Source: an uncultured Erysipelotrichaceae bacterium
Lineage (GTDB): Bacteria > Bacillota_I > Bacilli_A > Erysipelotrichales > Erysipelotrichaceae
Length of the DNA stretch: 6,790 bases
Direction of reading: 5' to 3'
Assembly: GCA_902795525.1 (NCBI GenBank)
Contig: CADBLN010000177.1
Coordinates: 1 to 6,790 of the forward strand
The position numbers were made by a program, and so were the translations under genes. Shown in pieces: positions 1 through 6,439 of this stretch; the stretch's first letter is position 1; every line of letters begins with the position of its first letter. The notes below the pieces were generated by a model that worked only from the letters and a program-made list of their open reading frames with translations, was not told where the DNA came from and made no database searches.

Positions 1-1076
1 TCTTAATTGTGGTTATGGGTTTTGAGATGTTAATGTCAACAGCAATAAACCTATGGATGGGTTACGAAAGGTTTGAGTATAAGTATAAAAGTGTTGTTAT
101 AGTTACGTTATTAATGACAGTCCTTTCAACTTTATTAGGGATAGCTGCAGTTAATCACTTCGAAAATAAAGCCTTAGTCAAAGTATTGTCAGGTTCCTTA
201 TTCGTTATATTTATCGGGCTCATTATATATGTATATCTGCTAATCAAAGGCAAAAAGTTCTATGATAAGGATTATTGGAAGTTTGCGTTGTCTTTCAATG
301 TACCGCTTATTCCTTACTATTTATCTCAAATGATTTTTAATCAATCAGATAAGTTAATGATTGATGCAATGTGTGGAAGGGGCGATGCCGCAAAATATGG
401 AATTGCATATAACATAGCTTTGATTTTTACTTTTGTTTTAAATGCTATAAACAACTCTTATGTACCATGGCTGTTTAGGAAAATAAAAGATAAAGAATAT
501 GAAGAAAATAAAAAGCTTTCTTACGGTATAGCATTCTTTATGGCTTTCATACTGTTGGGGCTAATCGCAATATCTCCTGAATTAATGAGACTGCTACACC
601 ACGATTACTATGATGCTGTATGGGTAATTCCTCCAGTTGCGGCTAGTCTTTTGTTTTTATTTTATTCACAACTTTACATAAATGTTGAATTCTACTATGC
701 AAATCAGAAGTATCTGTTTTTGGGGTCCATATTACCAGCTTTAATTAATATTGGCTTGAATTATTTGTTGTTACCTAAATATGGTTACTATATTGCTGGT
801 TATACAACGCTAATTAGCTATATTCTTTTCGCCTTTATAAATGCATTACTATCAAAGCGTACATTACGTAAACACAACAGTAGTGAGCATATATATGATG
901 ATAAAAAATTGATTTATTTATCAATAGGATTTTTAGTGCTGTCTGCTTTGTTAACGATATTGTATAACTATACTATGATTAGATATGCAGCTATTGGGGC
1001 GGTTGTTTTATTTATCGCTATTAATTATAGAAGGGTTTATAATGTAATTGTTGAATATTTGAATGTTTTTAAATAG
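1..1076 (+). CDS. Wzx-type polysaccharide/teichoic acid repeat-unit flippase, 5'-truncated by the window edge
   Basis: Integral membrane protein of the MOP superfamily (Wzx/PST/TacF-like), expected to flip undecaprenyl-linked glycan or teichoic repeat units across the cytoplasmic membrane. The frame is open to base 1 with no stop, so the GTG at 9 is probably internal. About 357 residues are visible, against roughly 450-500 for the family, so about 100-130 N-terminal residues are missing. Counting from the GTG, around ten hydrophobic helices can be seen (about 29-48, 60-79, 97-115, 133-152, 172-189, 203-223, 236-255, 260-281, 302-320, 324-340). The family landmark is the helix start near 98-120, PLIPYYLSQ followed by NQSDKLMID, which matches the Wzx pattern of a Pro-rich helix then SD-x-x-MI. 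It is followed by GIAYNIA. The C-terminus is basic (RR near 341). The next gene starts 19 bases downstream, consistent with one operon. The family is clear, but the substrate cannot be read from the sequence. Confidence 0.9.
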   Translation, partial: LIVVMGFEMLMSTAINLWMGYERFEYKYKSVVIVTLLMTVLSTLLGIAAVNHFENKALVKVLSGSLFVIFIGLIIYVYLLIKGKKFYDKDYWKFALSFNVPLIPYYLSQMIFNQSDKLMIDAMCGRGDAAKYGIAYNIALIFTFVLNAINNSYVPWLFRKIKDKEYEENKKLSYGIAFFMAFILLGLIAISPELMRLLHHDYYDAVWVIPPVAASLLFLFYSQLYINVEFYYANQKYLFLGSILPALINIGLNYLLLPKYGYYIAGYTTLISYILFAFINALLSKRTLRKHNSSEHIYDDKKLIYLSIGFLVLSALLTILYNYTMIRYAAIGAVVLFIAINYRRVYNVIVEYLNVFK

Positions 1077-1087
1077 TCTGATTATCT

Positions 1088-1091
1088 GAGG
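1088..1091 (+). promoter_or_regulatory. Short-spaced ribosome binding site (GAGG)
   Basis: GAGG lies only four bases (AAAA) before the ATG at 1096. This is shorter than the usual 6-9 base spacing, so translation may be moderate. No other in-frame ATG with a Shine-Dalgarno site lies nearby (the next Met is residue 43), so this site decides the start. Confidence 0.55.
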
Positions 1092-1095
1092 AAAA

Positions 1096-2310
1096 ATGGA
1101 ACTTATTAAGAAGTATATTAAAAAATGCAAAAGCGTTTTAAAAGATTTAAGAGCTAGGTATTATTTAACAAGACATCATACACAAGGTCATGAAAAGATT
1201 AGGGTGGCATTTATTGTTCAAATGCCTGAGATTTGGAACAAAATCTCCCCAGTTTTTGAAAAGATGTGTAATGATGATTCTTTTTATCCATTTTTAATAG
1301 TAGTACCTAGTTTTAATATTGTCACAAAAGACTTCAATAGCTTTGGCTATGAACTACAGTACTTTAAAAAGTTATATGAAAATATTGATGTTTTTGAATT
1401 TGATCAAATAAACATTAATGAACTAAACTGTGACTATGTTTTCTTACAAAGACCATATGATGACTATCTACCTAAGGGATTAAAAGCGATTGATTTAGTA
1501 AAGATTACTAAAGTATGTTATATACCATATGGATATGCACCTTCAAAAGTATTTTATGACATGAATACAGATAAAGAGTTTTTTAGAAATGTGTACTTTT
1601 TTTTCACTGACAGTGAAGAGGTGTTGAGCATTATTAAACAGAAGTTTAAATATAACGATTTAAATCAAATTCAGCATTTTGAGTTTGATGGATATCCAGC
1701 TTGTGAGAGCAGCTTGCTAACACAAGTAAAGGAGTTTGATAAGCAAAAACCAACAATTACTTGGACACCAAGATGGAGTACAGACGAAATAATTGGGGGA
1801 AGCACCTTTTTAAAATACAAAGAAAACATGCTGGATTTAAAAGAAAAGAATGATATAGATTTAATATTTAGGCCACATCCTCTAATGTTTGATAATTTTA
1901 TAAGAGAGGGTATAATGACCAAGGGTGAAGTTGATACTTACCTTGATGAAATGTGCAGACTGGGTATTTCGTATGATTCGCAGAGTGACATTAGTGTTGT
2001 TCTTAATAAGACGGATATTCTAATTTCTGATCTTTCATCAATTATAAATGAGTTTTTTCTTACTGGTAAACCAATTATTTATACTAGTGGTATGAATTTT
2101 GAGTTTACAGATTATTTTAAGCACATATTAGAAAACGAATATTGCGCAGACAACTTTAGTGAGGTAGAAGATATTTGTAAAACTTTGTTAAAAAAAAGCG
2201 ACTCTAAACTAATTGAGCGCATGAAATATATAGATCAATTGAAGAAAGTCCATATTGGTGCGTCGAGTAGAATAGTTAATGCCATCAAAGAAGACTTTTT
2301 GAATCATTGA
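1096..2310 (+). CDS. CDP-glycerol glycerophosphotransferase-family protein (TagB/TagF-like), divergent
   Basis: A 404-residue protein of the Glyphos_transf (TagB/TagF/TarL) family, whose members transfer glycerol- or ribitol-phosphate from a CDP-polyol to a lipid-linked or growing polymer at the inner membrane face. The N-terminus (1-26) is a very basic amphipathic stretch, probably a peripheral membrane anchor; no transmembrane helix is seen. Family motifs in order are IPYGY at 143-147, where TagF has its WHG-type histidine motif; TWTPRW at 222-227; RPHP at 259-262 (His261); and SDLSS at 311-315 followed by GKPIIY at 324-329. The His261 motif matches the TagF RxHP catalytic motif, but the other conserved histidine appears to be absent, with Tyr/Gly in its place. 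At about 400 residues it is TagB-sized, well short of the roughly 720-750 residue polymerase TagF. The gene contains an eight-T run (1597-1604) and an eight-A run (2190-2197). It could be a priming transferase, a polymerase or a transferase with another polyol-phosphate donor. The family call is good; the exact role is unknown. Confidence 0.8.
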   Translation: MELIKKYIKKCKSVLKDLRARYYLTRHHTQGHEKIRVAFIVQMPEIWNKISPVFEKMCNDDSFYPFLIVVPSFNIVTKDFNSFGYELQYFKKLYENIDVFEFDQININELNCDYVFLQRPYDDYLPKGLKAIDLVKITKVCYIPYGYAPSKVFYDMNTDKEFFRNVYFFFTDSEEVLSIIKQKFKYNDLNQIQHFEFDGYPACESSLLTQVKEFDKQKPTITWTPRWSTDEIIGGSTFLKYKENMLDLKEKNDIDLIFRPHPLMFDNFIREGIMTKGEVDTYLDEMCRLGISYDSQSDISVVLNKTDILISDLSSIINEFFLTGKPIIYTSGMNFEFTDYFKHILENEYCADNFSEVEDICKTLLKKSDSKLIERMKYIDQLKKVHIGASSRIVNAIKEDFLNH

Positions 2311-2320
2311 TGATTGTATA

Positions 2321-2327
2321 GGGGGGG
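2321..2327 (+). promoter_or_regulatory. Seven-G homopolymer acting as the Shine-Dalgarno region of the next gene
   Basis: A run of seven G lies five bases (TAAAA) before the ATG at 2333, in an intergenic gap of 22 bases. It is the only G-rich element that could pair with the anti-Shine-Dalgarno, so it supports the 2333 start over the in-frame ATG at 2381, which has no such site. A pure G tract is unusual in this AT-rich DNA and could vary in length by polymerase slippage. Confidence 0.55.
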
Positions 2328-2332
2328 TAAAA

Positions 2333-3589
2333 ATGTCTTTTCTAAAAATAGTAAGCGATGCGTATGCACCGATAAAACAAATGTATATTGATCCCGGAAC
2401 TGGAAGTATGTTATTTACAATCCTGGTTGGCACTTTAGGTGTTGCAGTTTATGGGTTGAAAAGCTTAATTTTAAAACTACGAACAAGTTTTGGGCATAAA
2501 ACAAATGAAAATAGTATTCCATTTGTTATTTTTACTGATTCCAAGCGCTATTGGAATGTCTTTAAACCAATTTGTGACGAGTTTGAAAAAAGGGGTGTTT
2601 CATTAGTTTACTACACTCAATCTCAAGATGATCCTATTTTTGATTCAAATTATGAATTTGTGAAAGGCGAGTATATTGGTGATAATAATAGAGCATTTAC
2701 CAAACTTAACTTTTTGAAGGCAGATGTCCTTCTATCAACAACGCCATCTCTAGATGTTTTTCAATGGAAGAGATCTAAAGATGTCAAGTGGTATGTGCAT
2801 ATTCCACACGCTTGTAGTGATATAACACTGTATAGATTATTTGGGATTGATTATTATGATGCAATCCTTCTTTCGGGGGCTTTTCAAATAGATCAAATCA
2901 GAAAATTGGAAGAGTTAAGGAATCTACCAGCCAAGGAGTTGAAAACAGTTGGCCTGACATATTTTGATGTACTTAAGGAAAGAAGAGAGAATACCCCAAG
3001 CGTTCACAACGAAAAACCAGTTGTTCTTATTGCGCCAACTTGGGGGCAAAGCTCAATACTTAAAAGATATGGCAAAGAAATAATTGATCCATTAATTAAT
3101 ACGGGATATGAGATTGTGGTAAGACCACACCCACAATCATTTACTTCTGAAAAGGATATGATAGATGAGTTGATGAAGAACTATCCCACACTTGAGTGGA
3201 ACAGAGACACGGATAACTTTGATATTTTGAATCGTGCAGATATCATGATTTCAGATTATAGTGGAGTAGTTTTTGATTTTTCTCTTGTTTTTGACAAGCC
3301 AATAATTTATGCGGATACACAATTTGATGATTCACCTTATGATGCTCACTGGATTGATGATGATCTTTGGACCTTCAAAGTTTTACCTAAAATAGGTATG
3401 CAACTGACTAAAGAAAATGTTAAGAACATTAAACAATTGATTGATGATTGCTTAGTGAGTCCAGAGTTTGCAAGTGCAAGGAAGGAAGCTGTTAAACAAT
3501 CGTGGGAACATATTGGCCAAGCTGCTAATTTAATTGCGGATTATTTGATAGATAAACAAAAAGAATTGAATGGGGAGAGACAACAATGA
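2333..3589 (+). CDS. Membrane-anchored CDP-glycerol/CDP-ribitol glycerophosphotransferase-family protein with YIDPGTGS N-terminus
   Basis: A 418-residue TagB/TagF-family transferase, predicted to move polyol-phosphate from a CDP donor onto a lipid-linked acceptor at the cytoplasmic membrane face. Residues 18-26 read YIDPGTGSM and lead into a hydrophobic helix (about 25-46) ending in Lys/Arg, an N-terminal membrane anchor not found in classic TagF. The catalytic part follows: FTDSKRYWNVF at 67-77; HIPHA at 156-160, the counterpart of the WHG-type histidine motif; APTWG at 234-238; RPHP at 264-267 (His266); SDYSGVVFDF at 307-316; and DKPIIY at 321-326. Both family histidines are therefore present, unlike in the upstream paralogue. 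The ATG at 2333 is chosen because of the G-run Shine-Dalgarno. A start at 2381 would begin directly with MYIDPGTGS and remains possible. The gene ends in an ATGA overlap with the YidC-fusion gene, so the two are probably translationally coupled and functionally linked. Donor and acceptor are not determinable; the TarI-like gene downstream makes CDP-ribitol a candidate donor. Confidence 0.88.
   Translation: MSFLKIVSDAYAPIKQMYIDPGTGSMLFTILVGTLGVAVYGLKSLILKLRTSFGHKTNENSIPFVIFTDSKRYWNVFKPICDEFEKRGVSLVYYTQSQDDPIFDSNYEFVKGEYIGDNNRAFTKLNFLKADVLLSTTPSLDVFQWKRSKDVKWYVHIPHACSDITLYRLFGIDYYDAILLSGAFQIDQIRKLEELRNLPAKELKTVGLTYFDVLKERRENTPSVHNEKPVVLIAPTWGQSSILKRYGKEIIDPLINTGYEIVVRPHPQSFTSEKDMIDELMKNYPTLEWNRDTDNFDILNRADIMISDYSGVVFDFSLVFDKPIIYADTQFDDSPYDAHWIDDDLWTFKVLPKIGMQLTKENVKNIKQLIDDCLVSPEFASARKEAVKQSWEHIGQAANLIADYLIDKQKELNGERQQ
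3572..3589 (+). promoter_or_regulatory. Ribosome binding site and ATGA start/stop overlap coupling two genes
   Basis: GGGGAGAG at 3572-3579 lies 6-8 bases before the ATG at 3586. The TGA stop of the transferase (3587-3589) overlaps that ATG, giving the classic four-base ATGA arrangement. This favours 3586 over the in-frame ATG at 3595 and suggests coupled translation of the transferase and the YidC-like fusion. Confidence 0.75.
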
Positions 3590-6246
3590 ATATTATGAGT
3601 ATTTTGGGGACAATAATAATAAATCCAATTAGATTAATTTTTGAATTTGTCTTTACTTTTAGCTTTCTCATCATAACAAAAAGTTATGGTTTATCAATTG
3701 TTGCACTAAGTTTAGTGCTAAATATTCTGTTATTACCACTTTACAAAAAAGCTGATGAAATTCAAGCAACAGAAAATGAGTTGCAAAATAAAATGAAGCC
3801 AGACATTGACTTTATTAAAAGAACATTCTCTGGTGATGAACAGTTTATGATGCTTCAGACATATTATAGGCAACACAACTATAAGCCAATTTACGCCTTG
3901 AGAAGTTCAATATCATTACTTTTACAAATACCGTTTTTTATGGCTGCTTATAGTTTTTTGACAAACTTAAAAAGCCTTTCTGGAGCTTCTTTTGGACCAA
4001 TTGCTAATCTATTAAAACCTGACGCTTTGTTGTTTGGGCTTAACCTTTTGCCAATAGCAATGACAGTTATAAACATTATTTCATGTATTGTTTATACAAA
4101 AGGCCAACCTCTAAAAAGCAAAATCCAGCTATATGTAATGGCACTTGTATTCTTAATTCTTTTATACAATTCTCCATCTGGATTGACTCTATATTATTTG
4201 TTGAATAATATTTTTAGTCTAATTAAGAACTTGTTTGATAAAACCAAAAATAAAACAAGAATTATATCAGTTATAGGGATAATTGTTAGTTTGTTAAGTT
4301 TATCATTACTATTTAGCGAAGGCATAGGAATAAAAGGAAAGATAATATTAGGAGTAATAGCTTTGTCAGCAATAATAATTTGTGTTTACTTGTTTAGACA
4401 TAATCAATTACCAAATCTAGACTTCTCAGGTTTTGAAATCCCTAAGTATAGTTTCTTGTTGTGCACAGTATTTTTGTCTTTATTAACTGGCTTACTAATT
4501 CCTTCTTCCGTTATAGGTACATCACCTGAAGAGTTTTTAAGCGTTACAATGTTTGTTCATCCAAGGGTATATATCATTAATAGCTTTTTGCTGTCTTTTG
4601 GCTTCTTTGTTATCTGGCTTAATGTTTTCTATTTAATGGCAAACAAAAACACAAAAGTCATTTTCAATTTATTCATGTGGATTTTCTGTGTTGTAGGGTT
4701 TGTTAATTACATCTTCTTTAACAATAACAACCTAGGAAATATTACAAATATACTTGTTTATGATAATTTACCAACATTTACAAATATTGAATATTTGACA
4801 AATATTGTAGTAACTTTGATATTAGCAGTCGCTTTGATTGTTCTAATGAAATATAAGCCAAGCTTAACAACAACAATACTAACTGTTTCAATTTTAGCGA
4901 TTTCTATTATGTCAACAGTTAATATTGTGAAGATTAATACTGGTGTAGCTGATGTTTTGAAAAGAACTGAAAGTTATTCTAATAATGACCAAATATTACC
5001 TTTGAGTAAAGATGGAAAGAATGTTGTTGTATTTATGTTAGATAGAGCAATTAGTTCATATTTCCCATTGATTCTTGAAGAAAAGCCAGAGCTTCAAAAG
5101 CAATATGAAGGTTTTACATTTTATCCGAATGCTATTTCCTTTGGCTTAACAACTAATATTGGAACTCCAGGCTTGTTTGGCGGTTATGAATACATGCCTG
5201 AAGAAATGAACAAAAGAAGTAATGAGTCTCTGGTAGATAAACAAAACGAAGCGTTAAAGGTCATGCCAAAAATCTTCGATAAAGATGGGTATGAGGTGGT
5301 TGTGACTGATCCTCCATATGCAGGTTACACATGGGTTCCTGATTTATCAATTTATAATGACATGCCAAATGTAAAGGCTTATATAACAGATGGTCATTAT
5401 AATTGGGATGGAGAAAACTATCTAAAATCTTTAAACAGAAACCTATTCTGTTTCGGTTTAACAAAGGTTGTACCAAACATTCTTTATGGTGTTTTATACA
5501 ATGATGGAGCTTATCTATCCCTAGATGATAAAATTGGAGCTTTTATTAGTTGGTATAATGTGCTTAAACATTTAGATTATATGACATATACTACCAATAC
5601 CAAGGGGTCATTTATAATGATGCAAAATGCAGCTCCTCATGAGCCAATGATGTTAAGTGTACCAGAGTATGATCCATTTACAGGCAAAAGATATGTTTTT
5701 GATGGAAATCCTATTGTTAAAAAATCGATAACAGGAAATACTGTTGAATTAAAATATGAATATCAAATTAATCACTACCATGTAAACATGGCATCTATGA
5801 TACAAGTAGGGAAATGGCTTGATTATTTAAGAAAACTGGGAGTTTACGATAATACAAAAATAATTATTGTATCAGATCATGGCGCAAGCATTGGAACCCA
5901 ACCAGAGATGTTAATCTATGATGATGATTTAACTCGATATCACGCATTTTTAATGGTCAAAGACTTTGGTTCTCAGGAATTCAAAATTGATGATACATTT
6001 ATGACGAATGCTGATGTGGCATATTTAGCAACAAAAGATGTAATTGAAAATCCAATTAATCCTTTTAGCAAAAAGCCAATTAAGAAAATGAAGAAAGATG
6101 GTATTAAGTTTAATATACTATCATCGACCGAATGGAACACAAGTGTAAATAATGGGAATACATTTATGGAAGGCAGATGGTACTCAGTTCACGATAATTG
6201 TCTTGAGGGTGATTGCTGGGAAATAACTGAAGATCCAAATAAATAG
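3586..6246 (+). CDS. YidC/Oxa1-like domain fused to an exported alkaline-phosphatase/sulfatase-superfamily (LtaS-like) domain
   Basis: An 886-residue polytopic membrane protein with three parts. (1) Residues 1-220 form a complete YidC/Oxa1-type core: an amphipathic pre-helix about 13-31; TM1 33-52 (YGLSIVALSLVLNILLLPL); a charged cytoplasmic hairpin 55-100 ending YRQHNYKPIYALR; TM2 104-125 with LLLQIPFF; TM3 148-170; TM4 179-195; TM5 196-215 with SPSGLTLYY. The conserved TM1 groove arginine of insertases is Asn46 here. (2) About seven further helices follow (224-244, 251-270, 287-309, 327-350, 357-378, 402-420, 427-445), which places the C-terminus outside. (3) Residues 475-845 are an alkaline-phosphatase-superfamily domain: VVVFMLDR with metal ligand Asp486; TTNIGTPGLFGG with probable nucleophile Thr523 (or Thr522); PHEPM with His685; VSDHGAS with Asp764 and His765; then TNADVAYL. 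The pattern fits LtaS-type phosphoglycerol/phosphoethanolamine transferases or phosphatases better than true sulfatases, which need a Cys/Ser formylglycine motif. The tail carries Cys872 and Cys877. The ATGA overlap ties it to the transferase upstream. Domain calls are strong; the reaction is inferred. Confidence 0.92.
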   Translation: MNIMSILGTIIINPIRLIFEFVFTFSFLIITKSYGLSIVALSLVLNILLLPLYKKADEIQATENELQNKMKPDIDFIKRTFSGDEQFMMLQTYYRQHNYKPIYALRSSISLLLQIPFFMAAYSFLTNLKSLSGASFGPIANLLKPDALLFGLNLLPIAMTVINIISCIVYTKGQPLKSKIQLYVMALVFLILLYNSPSGLTLYYLLNNIFSLIKNLFDKTKNKTRIISVIGIIVSLLSLSLLFSEGIGIKGKIILGVIALSAIIICVYLFRHNQLPNLDFSGFEIPKYSFLLCTVFLSLLTGLLIPSSVIGTSPEEFLSVTMFVHPRVYIINSFLLSFGFFVIWLNVFYLMANKNTKVIFNLFMWIFCVVGFVNYIFFNNNNLGNITNILVYDNLPTFTNIEYLTNIVVTLILAVALIVLMKYKPSLTTTILTVSILAISIMSTVNIVKINTGVADVLKRTESYSNNDQILPLSKDGKNVVVFMLDRAISSYFPLILEEKPELQKQYEGFTFYPNAISFGLTTNIGTPGLFGGYEYMPEEMNKRSNESLVDKQNEALKVMPKIFDKDGYEVVVTDPPYAGYTWVPDLSIYNDMPNVKAYITDGHYNWDGENYLKSLNRNLFCFGLTKVVPNILYGVLYNDGAYLSLDDKIGAFISWYNVLKHLDYMTYTTNTKGSFIMMQNAAPHEPMMLSVPEYDPFTGKRYVFDGNPIVKKSITGNTVELKYEYQINHYHVNMASMIQVGKWLDYLRKLGVYDNTKIIIVSDHGASIGTQPEMLIYDDDLTRYHAFLMVKDFGSQEFKIDDTFMTNADVAYLATKDVIENPINPFSKKPIKKMKKDGIKFNILSSTEWNTSVNNGNTFMEGRWYSVHDNCLEGDCWEITEDPNK

Positions 6247-6285
6247 GATGAATAATAGAAGAGTTTTTCTTAATCCAAATGTTAG

Positions 6286-6296
6286 TGTGATACAAT
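6286..6296 (+). promoter_or_regulatory. Candidate extended -10 promoter (TGTGATACAAT)
   Basis: TGTGA directly followed by TACAAT matches the Gram-positive TRTGN-TATAAT extended -10 pattern with one mismatch in the hexamer. No good -35 hexamer is present at 17 bases (TCTTAA at 6268-6273), which an extended -10 can tolerate. Transcription would start near 6303 and give a leader of about 137 bases before the cytidylyltransferase ATG. Confidence 0.5.
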
Positions 6297-6423
6297 TTAT
6301 ATGGAATAGAGCTTTTACTCCACTAGTTGAGGTGTTTTAGATTTATATGTAACGTATTAAAAGAAAAACTTTCGCGTTAAGAATTATAATTTTAGTTATA
6401 GGGAAGAATGGAGACCAAACATA

Positions 6424-6430
6424 AAGGAGG
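6424..6430 (+). promoter_or_regulatory. Strong ribosome binding site AAGGAGG
   Basis: A consensus Shine-Dalgarno sequence nine bases before the ATG at 6440. It fixes the cytidylyltransferase start and is the strongest such site in the window. Confidence 0.85.
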
Positions 6431-6439
6431 AGCAAAACT

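Larger units (their letters stand above)
6247..6439 (+). other. 193-base intergenic region with promoter and leader
   Basis: This is the only sizeable non-coding gap in the window. It holds a candidate extended -10 promoter (6286-6296), a second AT-rich box TATAAT at 6385-6390 inside the 10-base palindrome AATTATAATT (6382-6391) without a -35 partner, an interrupted inverted repeat (6350-6379) and the ribosome binding site of the cytidylyltransferase gene. No convincing rho-independent terminator (GC stem plus T run) follows the fusion gene. A 30-codon open frame starts at 6248, one base after the previous stop, but has no ribosome binding site. The region separates the AT-rich operon from a gene of higher GC content and probably marks a transcription-unit boundary. 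Confidence 0.6.

Noticed and set aside
9..11. GTG at 9 as the true start of the flippase
   Set aside because: The frame is open upstream to base 1, no ribosome binding site can be seen in the few bases present, and the protein would lack the first helices of the family.
1671..1922. Reverse-strand open frames at 1671-1922, 2209-2433, 5261-5476 and 6455-6640
   Set aside because: All lie opposite well-supported genes, lack ribosome binding sites or family motifs, and are shadows of the + strand coding frames.
4780..4807. Perfect 8-base inverted repeat CAAATATT/AATATTTG plus direct repeat ACAAATATTG
   Set aside because: It lies in AT-rich coding sequence encoding repeated Thr-Asn-Ile. Low-complexity codon choice explains it without a regulatory role.
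6253..6275. Possible terminator AAGA-GTTTT-TCTT after the fusion gene
   Set aside because: The stem is only four AT-rich pairs and no T run follows, so it is not a credible rho-independent terminator.
6319..6332. Imperfect palindrome CTCCACTAGTTGAG
   Set aside because: Five pairs with one mismatch and a two-base loop; too short and isolated to call an operator.
6248..6340. A 30-codon open frame starting one base after the fusion gene's stop
   Set aside because: It has no Shine-Dalgarno sequence, overlaps the candidate promoter and shows no recognisable family. It could be a decayed remnant but is not supported as a gene.
6385..6390. TATAAT as a second -10 box
   Set aside because: It has no -35 hexamer at 16-18 bases and no TG extension. 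The site at 6286-6296 is the better promoter candidate.
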